Positions 8,345 through 17,607 of a DNA stretch of 64,000 nucleotides are shown here, piece by piece. Origin of the DNA: UMGS1994 sp944386155. GTDB taxonomy: Bacteria; Bacillota; Clostridia; TANB77; CAG-508. The stretch spans positions 1,240,001 to 1,304,000 of the forward strand of contig OZ006973.1 of assembly GCA_963931085.1 (NCBI GenBank), given 5' to 3'. Numbering within the stretch: the first letter of the stretch is position 1; the number at the start of each line of letters is the position of its first letter. The notes under the pieces are model-generated. The model did not search any database. It was not told the DNA's origin and saw nothing but the letters and a program-made list of their open reading frames with translations. The translations under genes were made by a program, and so were the position numbers.

Positions 8345-8620
8345 TTATTCTTCTACTGATTCTGTTTCTGGAGCTTCATAAGCCTCTAAAATAGCTTTTT
8401 GAATTTTCTCTCTAGTTTCAGGATTGATTGGATGAGCTATATCTTTGAACTCTCCACTATTAGGTATTTTTCTGCTAGGCATAGCAATAAATAACCCATT
8501 TTGACTTTCGATAACTTTGATATCGTGAACTACGAATTCATTATCGAATGTTACAGAAGCAACAGCTTTCATTCTGTTTTCTGAATTAACTTTTCTTAAA
8601 CGTACATCTGTTATTTGCAT
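8345..8620 (-). CDS. spoVG: SpoVG, RNA/DNA-binding regulator
   Basis: The 91-residue product begins MQITDVRLRK and carries the SpoVG hallmarks: MKAVASVTFDNEFVVHDIKVI, the nucleic-acid-contacting IAMPSRK, and FKDIAHPINPETREKI. SpoVG affects asymmetric septation, cell-wall and virulence genes in Firmicutes. The ATG at 8618-8620 was chosen because AAGGCGG lies seven bases upstream; a TTG six codons earlier has no site. A sigma-H-type promoter is present about 70 bases upstream, as in Bacillus. Confidence 0.96.
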   Translation of the reverse strand: MQITDVRLRKVNSENRMKAVASVTFDNEFVVHDIKVIESQNGLFIAMPSRKIPNSGEFKDIAHPINPETREKIQKAILEAYEAPETESVEE

Positions 8621-8688
8621 TTGAGCACCGCCTTCCAATGTTTTTTATTATTTTATACATATTTTATATTTATATGTACATTATTATT

Positions 8689-8715
8689 ATTCTCCAAAAA
8701 AAAATTTTTTCCTTC
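8689..8715 (-). promoter_or_regulatory. Sigma-H-type promoter of spoVG
   Basis: On the minus strand GAAGGAAAA (8707-8715) matches the sigma-H -35 pattern RnAGGAWWW, and GGAGAAT (8689-8695) matches the -10 pattern RnnGAAT, with 11 bases between. B. subtilis spoVG is a sigma-H gene. Confidence 0.65.
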
Positions 8716-8787
8716 TTATTTTTACATTAATTTCACTTAAAAATTTTATTATTTTTTTATAAATTATTATCTTTAACACAATTTTCC

Positions 8788-8816
8788 TTGAAAAATATAA
8801 TAAAACAGTATATAAT
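8788..8816 (+). promoter_or_regulatory. Sigma-A promoter of murC
   Basis: TTGAAA (8788-8793) and TATAAT (8811-8816) are separated by 17 bases, 30 bases upstream of the murC start. Confidence 0.8.
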
Positions 8817-8846
8817 TCTTATATTGAAATTAAGGGAAGTGTTTTT

Positions 8847-10238
8847 ATGAATTACAAACTAGAAAATTTAGATAATATTAAACATATCCATCTTATTGGT
8901 ATAGGTGGAGTTAGTATGAGTGCTATAGCTGAAACTCTATTAAATTGGGGCTATACAGTTACAGGCTCAGATATGTGTCAAAGTGAATATACAGATAAAT
9001 TAGTAGCATCAGGAATAAAAGTTACTATAGGTCATGATCTTACTAATTCAAAAAATGCAGATTTAATAGTATTCTCTGCTGCAATTAAAGATAGTGATCC
9101 AGAAATAGTAATTGCAAAACAATGTAATATTCCTTTAATAAATCGTGGTGAATTTGTTGGATTCTTAACAAGAAAATTTAAAGAAAGTATATGTATTTCT
9201 GGTACTCACGGAAAAACAACAACAACATCTATGATTGCTCTTTGCTTTTTAGAAGCACATACAGATCCTACTATACAAGTTGGTGCTATACTAAAACAAA
9301 TAAATGGTAATTATACAGTTGGAAATAGTGATTATTTTATATTAGAAGCTTGTGAATATATGGAAAACTTCTTAAAGTTTTCACCAAAAGCTGAAATAAT
9401 ATTAAATATAGATAATGATCATTTAGATTATTTTAAAACATTTGAAAATATAAAAAAAGCTTTTATTAAATATGCTGAGTTAATCCCTGAAAATGGTGTT
9501 TTAGTAACAAATGCAGATGATCAAAATTGTTTACAATTAAAATCTCATGTTAAAGGTACATTTATTACTTATGGTATAAAAAATACTGCAGCAAATTTTG
9601 TAGCAAAAAATATTAGATATAACTCATTTGGTTTTCCAGAATTTGATGTATATCATAATAATATGTTTTATTCACATATAAAATTATCTGTTGCCGGATA
9701 TCATAATGTATTAAATGCTTTATCTTGTATTGCAATGTGTGATTATTATAAAATTAATAAACAAGCTATAGTAACTGGACTTGCAAAATTCACAGGAGCC
9801 CACAGAAGACTTGAGTATGTTGGATCATATAAAGGTTTTAGTGTATATGATGATTATGGTCACCATCCAACAGAAATCGAAGCTACATTAAATGCTATCA
9901 AAAATAGACCATACAATAAGACTTGGGTAATATTCCAACCACATACTTATAGTAGAACCAAAACTCATTTAGAAGCTTTTGCAAATATTTTATCTAAATT
10001 TGATAATGTAATTATTACAGATATATATGCTTCAAGAGAACAAAACACATATGATATATCTGCTAAAGATTTAGTAAATAAGATTCATTCTCTAGGGAAA
10101 GAAGCTTTATATATAAAAGATTTTACTGAAATTGCAAATTATGTAAGAACACATGCAGAGCAAAATGATTTTGTACTTACTTTAGGTGCTGGAACAGTAA
10201 CTGAAATCGGACCAATGATAGTTGGCAAGGAAAATTAA
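8847..10238 (+). CDS. murC: UDP-N-acetylmuramate--L-alanine ligase MurC
   Basis: This 463-residue protein is a full-length Mur ligase that adds L-alanine to UDP-MurNAc in the cytosol with ATP. It shows the N-terminal UDP-binding loop GIGGVSMS (residues 18-25), the ATP loop GTHGKTTT (119-126), the E-A-C-E-Y segment and N-I-D-N-D-H-L-D-Y of the central domain, and H-R-R-L-E with D-D-Y-G-H-H-P-T-E in the start of the C-terminal domain. A GGGAAGTG site precedes the ATG. It is divergently transcribed from spoVG and convergent with spoIVB. Confidence 0.97.
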   Translation: MNYKLENLDNIKHIHLIGIGGVSMSAIAETLLNWGYTVTGSDMCQSEYTDKLVASGIKVTIGHDLTNSKNADLIVFSAAIKDSDPEIVIAKQCNIPLINRGEFVGFLTRKFKESICISGTHGKTTTTSMIALCFLEAHTDPTIQVGAILKQINGNYTVGNSDYFILEACEYMENFLKFSPKAEIILNIDNDHLDYFKTFENIKKAFIKYAELIPENGVLVTNADDQNCLQLKSHVKGTFITYGIKNTAANFVAKNIRYNSFGFPEFDVYHNNMFYSHIKLSVAGYHNVLNALSCIAMCDYYKINKQAIVTGLAKFTGAHRRLEYVGSYKGFSVYDDYGHHPTEIEATLNAIKNRPYNKTWVIFQPHTYSRTKTHLEAFANILSKFDNVIITDIYASREQNTYDISAKDLVNKIHSLGKEALYIKDFTEIANYVRTHAEQNDFVLTLGAGTVTEIGPMIVGKEN

Positions 10239-10274
10239 TTACAAAAATAAAATTAAATTATGACTATATTATAG

Positions 10275-10307
10275 AAAATAACAGGTATTTCTTATACCTG
10301 TTATTTT
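10275..10307. terminator. Bidirectional terminator between murC and spoIVB
   Basis: A perfect 14-bp stem (10275-10288 with 10294-10307) with a 5-base loop has A and T tracts on both sides. It can end murC on the plus strand and spoIVB, whose stop it overlaps, on the minus strand. Confidence 0.85.
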
Positions 10308-11467
10308 ATCATTTCTTTTAACATTAAATCTGCAAAAACACCATATCCTACTTCAGAATTATTTACTAATACATTTGTTACTACACCAATTAGCTTTCCG
10401 TTCTGGATAATTGGACATCCACTCATTCCACATATTATTCCACCTGTTTTTTCTATTAATTCCTCATCTGTTATTCTAATCTTCATACTTCTATTATTTA
10501 TATTATTTTCTATATTAATATTCTCTATTTCAATTTCATATTCTTTAGGTTCATTTCCATCTATAGAACATAATATATATGCTAGACCTTTCTTTATTTC
10601 ACTTCTACTTGCAACTTTAATTTTATCATTGCTTGATATATTATTAATGTTTAAACTTCCATATATTCCGAATTCAGTATTTTTTTCTATATCTCCTAAC
10701 TTATCATCTTCTATTAAGGCTCCTTTTATTTCTCCTGGCATACCATATTCTCCTTTAGAAATTGAAATTACCTTTGAGTTTAATAGACTTCCTTCCTCTA
10801 TTTTTAATAATTCGCCTGTATCTTTATCATATACCCCATGTCCTAGTGCAGCAAAATCATTTGTTTCTGGATTATAAAATGAAATAGTACCAACTCCAGT
10901 AGCACCTTCTTTTACCCATAGTCCAAGCTTATAACTATTATCTTCTGTTTTTACAGGAGAAATTGTAGATACTAAAATCTCATCATTATCTCTTATATAC
11001 TTTACTAGTAGATCTTCTCCATTAGATTTTTCAACAATGCTTTTTATATTTTCTATAGACTCTACTTTTTCATTATTAATACTTATTATTGCATCTCCTT
11101 CTTTAATATCAGATTCATTTAATATATTTTCATTTATTCCTACAACAAGAATTCCACTTGTATATAGTTTAAGCCCTACTATTTTTCCAATTGGTATTAC
11201 TTCTACTTCAGGAAGAATTGTTACATTTACTTGTTTTACTTTTATTCCTCCTAATGTAACATTTACTTTTTTTATGCTACTTTCTCCTAAAGAAGAAGTA
11301 GAAGTATTCACATAATTTTCTTCTTTAAATTCAATACCATATAAAGTATTTATACTAATTTTTTCATTTTTTAGTAAAACTATTGATTCTGGAATATTAT
11401 CAATATTACATGTATAAAATAATATAAAAAGCAAAAAAAATATTAATATTATCAGACTTTTTTTCAT
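10301..11467 (-). CDS. spoIVB: SpoIVB serine peptidase (S55)
   Basis: The 388-residue protein has an N-terminal membrane anchor (residues 4-19), a PDZ domain at about 95-165 (D-A-I-I-S-I-N-N) and the S55 peptidase domain from about 180. His210 in ALGHG and Ser349 in GMSG match the catalytic residues of SpoIVB, which is secreted by the forespore and triggers sigma-K activation in Bacillus. The usual GMSGSP motif reads GMSGCP here, leaving the catalytic Ser intact. The usual neighbour spo0A is not next to it. Confidence 0.93.
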   Translation of the reverse strand: MKKSLIILIFFLLFILFYTCNIDNIPESIVLLKNEKISINTLYGIEFKEENYVNTSTSSLGESSIKKVNVTLGGIKVKQVNVTILPEVEVIPIGKIVGLKLYTSGILVVGINENILNESDIKEGDAIISINNEKVESIENIKSIVEKSNGEDLLVKYIRDNDEILVSTISPVKTEDNSYKLGLWVKEGATGVGTISFYNPETNDFAALGHGVYDKDTGELLKIEEGSLLNSKVISISKGEYGMPGEIKGALIEDDKLGDIEKNTEFGIYGSLNINNISSNDKIKVASRSEIKKGLAYILCSIDGNEPKEYEIEIENINIENNINNRSMKIRITDEELIEKTGGIICGMSGCPIIQNGKLIGVVTNVLVNNSEVGYGVFADLMLKEMIK

Positions 11468-11543
11468 TTAACTAAAATATCTCCTTTTAGAAATTATTTT
11501 AACCAATTTATCTGATAATATTAATATAAAAATTCATAAATAA

Positions 11544-13907
11544 TTATCTTTGTATTGCATCAGTCATATTAAACTGATTATTTTTGTATTTAGCAATATA
11601 TGTATACCATGCTGTTGCTATTGCTTTACTAGCTTCATCTGTTTCATAATTTTCCATAAAATCAAAAGACTCATAATTTGCACTCATCATACACCAATAA
11701 CAATCAACATTCATATGATCATATAATAATACTGATTCTGTTACAGAGTCAGTCAAAGAAGTTTCTTCTGTTTTTGTTGGATCATAACCAGGTTCTACGT
11801 CAGCTTCGAACTTAACAAGATAACCATTTTCATCTTCTTTGCCATATTTAAAGTATTGATAACCATTATCATAAACTAAATATCCTAATTGTTTTCTTAA
11901 GTTTGGTAAATCCTCATCAAGCTCAACATATGCACTTCTTACTTGTATTCTAGAAGTATTTATCTGATTTAACAAACTAGTTTCTGTATCTGGAATTTTT
12001 TGACCATTCCATGTATACCATTCATTTCCAAGCATGTAATACTTTTTATACTTATCTCCTTCTTTTAATACATATAATTGAGCTTGTTCTTCACTTGCAT
12101 CATAAGCATATTCAAAACTCATATCTGCATATACTTCTGGTGTTTTTCCATTATCGATTGCTTCTTTTACTTCATCGTATAATTTTTTACAATCAACGGT
12201 ATGATATGAACTTATCATATCACTCTTTTTGTCTATATCACTTATAAAGAATAAATTTGTTTCATTAACAAAAACCTTATTATTCGTACTTGTTGCTATT
12301 GCATAATCTCCCCATATACTTCCACCACATGGGACGCCTTGCATAAATGTCGCCATAGAAACTTTAGTAAGTATCTTATCCCAATCATCAGCAGTAAATA
12401 CAGGCATACTAAAATCAGTAGTACCACTATAATATTCATTATATGTAGATATAGCAGAATTTAAATTATACTGTATAGAGTTTTGTATTACTTGTCTTTT
12501 ATGTTGAGTAAATATTGAATCATCTTTTTCTGGATCTTGTGCTGGATTATCTAATTGGAATAAAGGATCCTCTCCTGTATATTCTTCAATACCTTGATTA
12601 TTAACTTTTATCTGAGTATCTGTCCAGTTCTGATCATCTCCATTGTCATATACAGTTTTTATATCTGAAATCTTTACTTCAGCTTTTCCACCTTCTCCGA
12701 ATTCTCTTTGAACCCAGTTTGAAAAGAAATATGCTTTAAGATAATATTCTTTAGCATCCCTATCTTTTATTTCACAACCATTAACTGAAACATTAATGTA
12801 ATTTTCATTATTTGCTTCTTCTAATTTTAAAGTATAATCTATTATTGCTTCTCCACCATTATCTCTATTGGCTGTACTATTCATTTCGGTATACTTATTT
12901 ATTATTTGATACTTTCCTGATATTTGGCTTTTATTATCTCTATGTCCTCTTATTATATATTTTCCATTATCACCATAAACAAATCCACTTTGATATTGTT
13001 CGTCTCCAATATATGTATTAGGTTTATTTATTACAACTTCACCATTTTGATAATTAGCTTCATAACATTCAATTAAATCAATCCACTTTTCTTCGTCTAG
13101 TGAATTATATGAAATTTTAAATGACTTTTCAGATTCATCAGGATTATCTGATCCTTCATAACTTCCTAAAACATAAAAATCTCCACTTATATCGATTTTA
13201 GTATTTTCTAAATTTATTAAATATCCAGATTTACTAATAGTTCTTGTTTCTGAACCATCTCCATATCTTCCATATAAAGCTACATGGTTATCTAATGAAT
13301 AATTAACAACTAAAATGTAATCTCCATTTCTAATGTTCTCCGGATTATTTGTATTTGAATATGTTCCGCTATAATAAATAAATGGCTTAACCATGTAATT
13401 ATATTCTAATGCTGCACCATCTGTACTATATGTTTCATTATCTTTAATTGGATTAATATATCCATCTTTTCCGTCATCATACAATACTTCACCCATATCA
13501 TCTACTACTGCCATACCACTATTATCATAGTCTATTAAAACTTTATCTGTTTTAACAGGTGAATAAATATAATATCCATCATATGTTGTAAATAAAATAG
13601 CTGGAACATAAGATTGAATCATTGAATCTTCAGCACCTGAAGATCCCATATTTATTGCCATAGTGGTAAAAAAAGTACTGACAGCATCTTGAACATATGA
13701 TTTAACTGATTCACCAGCAACATTATCAAGACTTAAACTATTTAATTCAAAAGAAAGAATACCATCATATGTTGCATCAAGCAACTTTGTACTGTAATCT
13801 TGTTTTTTATTAAGTACATCTATTTGAAGTTGCATGTATGTTGATAATACAACAGATAATGGTAATATAATTATAATAAATATAATTGCTAAATTAGGTA
13901 ATTTCAT
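11544..13907 (-). CDS. Large membrane-anchored Tad-operon protein, possible pilus tip or minor pilin, 787 residues
   Basis: One N-terminal hydrophobic helix (residues 5-25) is followed by a long extracytoplasmic region rich in Y, D, N and S with no hydrophobic segment. The opening (A-I-I-F-I-I-I-I-L-P-L-S-V-V-L-S-T-Y-M then Q-L-Q-I-D) resembles TadE/TadG-type minor pilins. It is the last gene of the operon, 18 bases after the preceding pilin-like gene. A large exported protein at the end of a Tad operon is often an adhesin or tip subunit; that is inference. There is no sorting signal at the C-terminus. Confidence 0.6.
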   Translation of the reverse strand: MKLPNLAIIFIIIILPLSVVLSTYMQLQIDVLNKKQDYSTKLLDATYDGILSFELNSLSLDNVAGESVKSYVQDAVSTFFTTMAINMGSSGAEDSMIQSYVPAILFTTYDGYYIYSPVKTDKVLIDYDNSGMAVVDDMGEVLYDDGKDGYINPIKDNETYSTDGAALEYNYMVKPFIYYSGTYSNTNNPENIRNGDYILVVNYSLDNHVALYGRYGDGSETRTISKSGYLINLENTKIDISGDFYVLGSYEGSDNPDESEKSFKISYNSLDEEKWIDLIECYEANYQNGEVVINKPNTYIGDEQYQSGFVYGDNGKYIIRGHRDNKSQISGKYQIINKYTEMNSTANRDNGGEAIIDYTLKLEEANNENYINVSVNGCEIKDRDAKEYYLKAYFFSNWVQREFGEGGKAEVKISDIKTVYDNGDDQNWTDTQIKVNNQGIEEYTGEDPLFQLDNPAQDPEKDDSIFTQHKRQVIQNSIQYNLNSAISTYNEYYSGTTDFSMPVFTADDWDKILTKVSMATFMQGVPCGGSIWGDYAIATSTNNKVFVNETNLFFISDIDKKSDMISSYHTVDCKKLYDEVKEAIDNGKTPEVYADMSFEYAYDASEEQAQLYVLKEGDKYKKYYMLGNEWYTWNGQKIPDTETSLLNQINTSRIQVRSAYVELDEDLPNLRKQLGYLVYDNGYQYFKYGKEDENGYLVKFEADVEPGYDPTKTEETSLTDSVTESVLLYDHMNVDCYWCMMSANYESFDFMENYETDEASKAIATAWYTYIAKYKNNQFNMTDAIQR

Positions 13908-13925
13908 TTATAAAATCCTTTTCAT

Positions 13926-14453
13926 TTAGTTTCCTGTACTTTGAACAACTCCTGAAGATTGTGCTACTATTTGTGTACCTTGTCCAGTTACAGAATAAAA
14001 TGCATTCTTTAGTACTTGAGCTAAAGTTGAAGATTGATTTTTGGCAGTAACAGAGAATATATCTCCTTCTTTTAATTTATAAGTATTATCTTTTGCCTCA
14101 TCTTCTACTTCTTCCATTATTTGTGATGTGTATACAGAATAATATACACTAGATCCTACTGTAGTAGAAGAAAGCCAAGATGTCTTCTTTCCTATTGTAG
14201 AGCTTTTTACTTTTACTTCCATTTCTACATCATATGCATTTCCAGTAGCATCTAATTTTGATCTAAATGCTGAATAATTTTCCTCTGTAATTTTTCCTTC
14301 ATTTCTTACAGTATTAACGAAGTCAGAAACAGCTGCAGCTACTGCTGTTTGAGCTATATCATCATTTCTATCTGCAATACTCATTAAAGGAAAAGCGAAC
14401 ATTAAAATTGCAGCTACCAATATTGCTACAATAGTAATTAAAGAATCACTCAT
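13926..14453 (-). CDS. Small exported pilin-like protein, 175 residues
   Basis: A single N-terminal hydrophobic helix (MSDSLITIVAILVAAILMFAF) is followed by I-A-D-R-N-D-D and a soluble S/T/V-rich domain. Size, topology and operon position fit a minor pilin or TadE-like protein. It lacks the M(E/D)N-x-x-K-A-L start shared by four other pilin-like proteins of this operon. It lies 16 bases after the 14470-15154 gene. Confidence 0.55.
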   Translation of the reverse strand: MSDSLITIVAILVAAILMFAFPLMSIADRNDDIAQTAVAAAVSDFVNTVRNEGKITEENYSAFRSKLDATGNAYDVEMEVKVKSSTIGKKTSWLSSTTVGSSVYYSVYTSQIMEEVEDEAKDNTYKLKEGDIFSVTAKNQSSTLAQVLKNAFYSVTGQGTQIVAQSSGVVQSTGN

Positions 14454-14469
14454 TGATATTTCCTCCCAT

Positions 14470-15154
14470 TTATTTTTGTTTATAAGTTATAATTGTTTTC
14501 GTAGAACCTTCTGTTACAACTATACTTTCTGTATGTTCATCATTCCAATATATTATACCATCTTTTTGATATTCTACATAAGATTCTTCAAATTTTGTAT
14601 CTTCGTTTTCTACTAATCCAAGTAAATTATTATCTTCATAGTTTAATGCTATTATAGACTCTCCTACTTTTATAGAATATCCATAAACATACGCATTAAT
14701 CCTATCTATAGTCCAAGCATTATTTCCAACCCACGCTGCATCAAACATATATAAATCTGTTCCTTTTTCATTATATCTGTTTAAAATTTTTATCTGCTCT
14801 GGTTCTAATACATTATCAACTCTATTTGCACATTCTGATACAACTCCTTCGATTTCAGAATCAAAGACTTGTTTTAATTTATCATTTTTATCAACAATAT
14901 TTATTCTAATACTATCATCTGTAGTTGTAATATATGTGTATAATGTTGGAATAATTGTATCTATACCAACATTTCTAGTTACATTTAAATCTGTAGCTCC
15001 AACATGTTGATAATAATTAGTTTCATCAACAGAAAACAAAACATTATCCATTGTAAACTTTGCTTGGTTAAACATATTTATAATTAGAGTAAAGGCGAGA
15101 ACAAATATAAGTACTGCTCCGCCCCATTCTTAATGCATTTGTTGCATTCTCCAT
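14470..15154 (-). CDS. Pilin-like protein, interrupted by a one-base indel
   Basis: ATG at 15152-15154, behind AGGAG, opens with MENATNALRM, the same start as its paralogues in the operon, but the frame shifts at a run of four G (plus strand cccc, 15122-15125). Removing one G joins it to M-G-G-A-V-L-I-F-V-L and then to the 201-residue frame that continues from 15075 (MFNQAKF...). The restored protein is about 227 residues, with one N-terminal membrane helix and a soluble domain. Without correction only the part from 15075 would be made, lacking most of the helix. Confidence 0.75.
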
Positions 15155-15179
15155 TTATACACTCCTAGTTATTAGTATA

Positions 15180-15674
15180 TTATTTATCTCCTGTTGCAAC
15201 TTCTTCAATTGTAACTCCAGTAATTAAACCAGCAGCATATGACGCTGTTATATCATATCTTCTACCCATATTAACTTCACTCTTTAATGCAGACATATTT
15301 TGAGCCTCTGTATCTAACTGACCGTCACTATTATCATTATTTGGTTCACCATTTTTATATTTTTTGGTACCATTATATTCTTCTGCCCAACCATTTGTTG
15401 TTATTTGGATAAATTTACCTGATTGTCCTACATTATTATTGTTAGAAGCAATTATTGCATCTATCATAGATTTAACATCTACACCTTTTTTGTTTGTTCC
15501 AACATAAGATGAAACAGCACTGTTATAAACTTGTTTTTCTTGTTCTGACATTTTATCACCAGCATTTTGGATTGTACCTTGTGCTGAATTATAAATATAC
15601 ATTGAAATAGCAATTAATAAAATAGAAATCAAAATAGCTCCTGCTATAATTAAAGCTTTTGACGCATTCTCCAT
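15180..15674 (-). CDS. Pilin-like protein of the Tad-like operon, 164 residues
   Basis: The start MENASKALIIAGAILISIL is one of four related N-termini in this operon, with the hydrophobic helix at residues 8-27. A motif at about residues 50-75 (Y-N-S-A-V-S-S-Y then D-V-K-S-M-I-D-A-I-I-A-S-N) recurs in the neighbouring pilin-like proteins, and the C-terminus has G-L-I-T-G-V-T-I-E-E like their G-R-V-x-x-I. No standard prepilin peptidase site precedes the helix. A strong AGGAGG site precedes the ATG. Confidence 0.65.
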   Translation of the reverse strand: MENASKALIIAGAILISILLIAISMYIYNSAQGTIQNAGDKMSEQEKQVYNSAVSSYVGTNKKGVDVKSMIDAIIASNNNNVGQSGKFIQITTNGWAEEYNGTKKYKNGEPNNDNSDGQLDTEAQNMSALKSEVNMGRRYDITASYAAGLITGVTIEEVATGDK

Positions 15675-15764
15675 TATTATTTCCTCCTTTTTTCTTTAGA
15701 AAATTCTTTATTATATTTTACTTTATTTTCATCCCTCTTTTCAAGGGAAATATTAAAAACTTTT

Positions 15765-16250
15765 TTAATCATATGGTTTAAATTCTGCTTCATCTGTTTT
15801 AGTAAAACCATATATAACTATTTTTTTAACTCTTCCTGTTGATTCATGATATTCGATAGAATCATATTTATATACTATATCTGCAAAAAGTTCACTAATA
15901 ACTTTTGATCCACCACTATCAGATAACATTAGTACTTCCATAGGTATTAATTCTTCTCTATCATCTAATCTTAAATATATTTTTATTGAATACTTGTCAT
16001 CTTCAATATATTCTTTTTCTTCATTTTGCTGTATTTCATGTTTATTGTTATTTTCTATTGCTTTATTCATTATAGATATAAAATCTGTTACATCGAACTG
16101 TACATCCTGATATTTATTAAAAAATTCTATATCTTCATCATAAACTTTTTTTACATCTTGCATATTTGTAAGTTGTAAAATAAAAATTACTGATAATATT
16201 AAAAGTATAATTACAAAAATAAGCAATATTACTATTAAGTTTCTTTTCAC
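15765..16250 (-). CDS. Pilin-like protein of the Tad-like operon, 161 residues
   Basis: An N-terminal helix (residues 4-27) starts after MKRN rather than the M(E/D)N motif of the paralogues. Residues 43-68 carry the shared F-N-K-Y-Q...D-F-I-S-I-M-N-K-A-I-E-N-N motif, and the C-terminus has the shared G-R-V-K-K-I-V-I-Y. This places it in the same family despite the different start. It lies between two M(E/D)N-type genes with gaps of about 75-90 bases and no terminator. Confidence 0.6.
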   Translation of the reverse strand: MKRNLIVILLIFVIILLILSVIFILQLTNMQDVKKVYDEDIEFFNKYQDVQFDVTDFISIMNKAIENNNKHEIQQNEEKEYIEDDKYSIKIYLRLDDREELIPMEVLMLSDSGGSKVISELFADIVYKYDSIEYHESTGRVKKIVIYGFTKTDEAEFKPYD

Positions 16251-16324
16251 TATACACCTCGATTATATTATTAATATAACATATTTTCAAGCATATTCTC
16301 TATTTTTTTCTAATTTTCTTATTT

Positions 16325-16915
16325 TTACTCTATATCTTCAGAAGTATCAGGATTAAAAACACCATCTGAATAAAATCTAACATCTGATACTAAATTGTCT
16401 TCATATCCCGTAATTTCCATTCTATAAGCTGGTATATCTTCTCTTTTTGGTTCTAAAACAGAAGTAGTTTCTTTCCAATCTATTGTATCATCATAATATT
16501 TGGCTAACAATCCAAATGTAGCATTATGAAATTCTTCATAATCAAAAGTAGAACCATTGTAAAATTCGCCTATAAAATCATTTGTTCCTTTTTTAGTTGT
16601 ACCATTTACTTCAAACACAATGTCACTATCTAATGTTATTTCTATATAGTCTGTAGTATTGGGATCAAATTCCATGTTTTCATTTATATATAAAGCCTTA
16701 TTTATTAAACTAACAACCTCATACATATTTAGCTGAATTCCAGTATGTTCTGTAAAATCAGAATTATACTGTCTAATCCTATCATTTTCTAATTTTTCAG
16801 AATATGATAAAGTAAATTCAGTTGTTGTATCCATAGATCTTGTAAAGTTATATAATAAGAAAACTCCTATCATAACAGCTCCTGCCATTAGTAATGCTTT
16901 ATAAACATTTTCCAT
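16325..16915 (-). CDS. Pilin-like protein of the Tad-like operon, 196 residues
   Basis: It begins MENVYKALLMAGAVMIGVF, a hydrophobic helix with the operon's conserved start. Residues 50-75 show Y-N-S-D-F-T-E-H then V-V-S-L-I-N-K-A-L-Y-I-N, the motif shared with the neighbours, followed by a T-D-Y-I-E-I-T-L strand. The C-terminal region is acidic. Likely an exported filament subunit or scaffold; that is inferred from context only. Confidence 0.65.
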   Translation of the reverse strand: MENVYKALLMAGAVMIGVFLLYNFTRSMDTTTEFTLSYSEKLENDRIRQYNSDFTEHTGIQLNMYEVVSLINKALYINENMEFDPNTTDYIEITLDSDIVFEVNGTTKKGTNDFIGEFYNGSTFDYEEFHNATFGLLAKYYDDTIDWKETTSVLEPKREDIPAYRMEITGYEDNLVSDVRFYSDGVFNPDTSEDIE

Positions 16916-16935
16916 ATTATACTCCTAAAAATTTT

Positions 16936-17598
16936 TTAAAAATCAATATCGTCATCATCATCTAATTCTTTTGTTGTATCTATTTCTTCAAACGAGATTG
17001 ATACAACTCTTCCTGTAGTTGCATTATATTCAATACCACTACATCTAAATATTCTATTTATAAATTCTTCATAAGCTCCTTTAGCAACAAATGTAGTTTC
17101 AAGTCTATTGTTATATTCTATAACAACACCATTTTCAGATGGCATTATTAAGGCAATTTTATCCAAATCATCCTCATCAGAAATCTTATATGGACTTTCT
17201 TCAGCTTCTAGTACAGGAGCATCTTCATATACTATATTATCTATTACTACTCCATCTTTATCTATAGCTTCGACTGATAAAACTAAGTCATTTAATAATG
17301 TAAATGATACATCTATTGAATATGGATCATCCTTTGAATATTCTCCTCCAGCAGTTTCTTCACTATTGTTGTTTATACCCATATTAATAACAGATATTAC
17401 ATCAGATCCATATAATATGTTTTTATTATATGCTTCATATTTTTTATTAAATGCTTCTATTCTTTTAGCTTCTTCATTTTGATTTTGCATTGCTTGATTA
17501 TAACTTACCTGATTAAACATATACACAAATAAGCTTAATATAAGAATAGCAATTAAAACTCCTCCAGCCATTTCTAGAGCTTTTACTGCATTATCCAT
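16936..17598 (-). CDS. Pilin-like protein of the Tad-like operon, 220 residues
   Basis: It begins MDNAVKALEMAGGVLIAIL, the clearest copy of the shared N-terminal motif, with a Glu at position 9 that recalls, but is not in the standard place of, the Glu+5 of type IV pilins. Residues 48-77 carry F-N-K-K-Y-E-A-Y then D-V-I-S-V-I-N-M-G-I-N-N-N. The C-terminus has G-R-V-V-S-I-S-F-E-E and an acidic tail of seven D. It is the first pilin-like gene after the TadB/C platform, 9 bases away. Confidence 0.65.
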   Translation of the reverse strand: MDNAVKALEMAGGVLIAILILSLFVYMFNQVSYNQAMQNQNEEAKRIEAFNKKYEAYNKNILYGSDVISVINMGINNNSEETAGGEYSKDDPYSIDVSFTLLNDLVLSVEAIDKDGVVIDNIVYEDAPVLEAEESPYKISDEDDLDKIALIMPSENGVVIEYNNRLETTFVAKGAYEEFINRIFRCSGIEYNATTGRVVSISFEEIDTTKELDDDDDIDF

Positions 17599-17607
17599 AT
17601 ATTCCTC

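Noticed and set aside
10301..11467. Expectation of spo0A next to spoIVB
   Set aside because: The neighbouring DNA holds the Tad-like operon and murC; no response-regulator sequence is present in the window.
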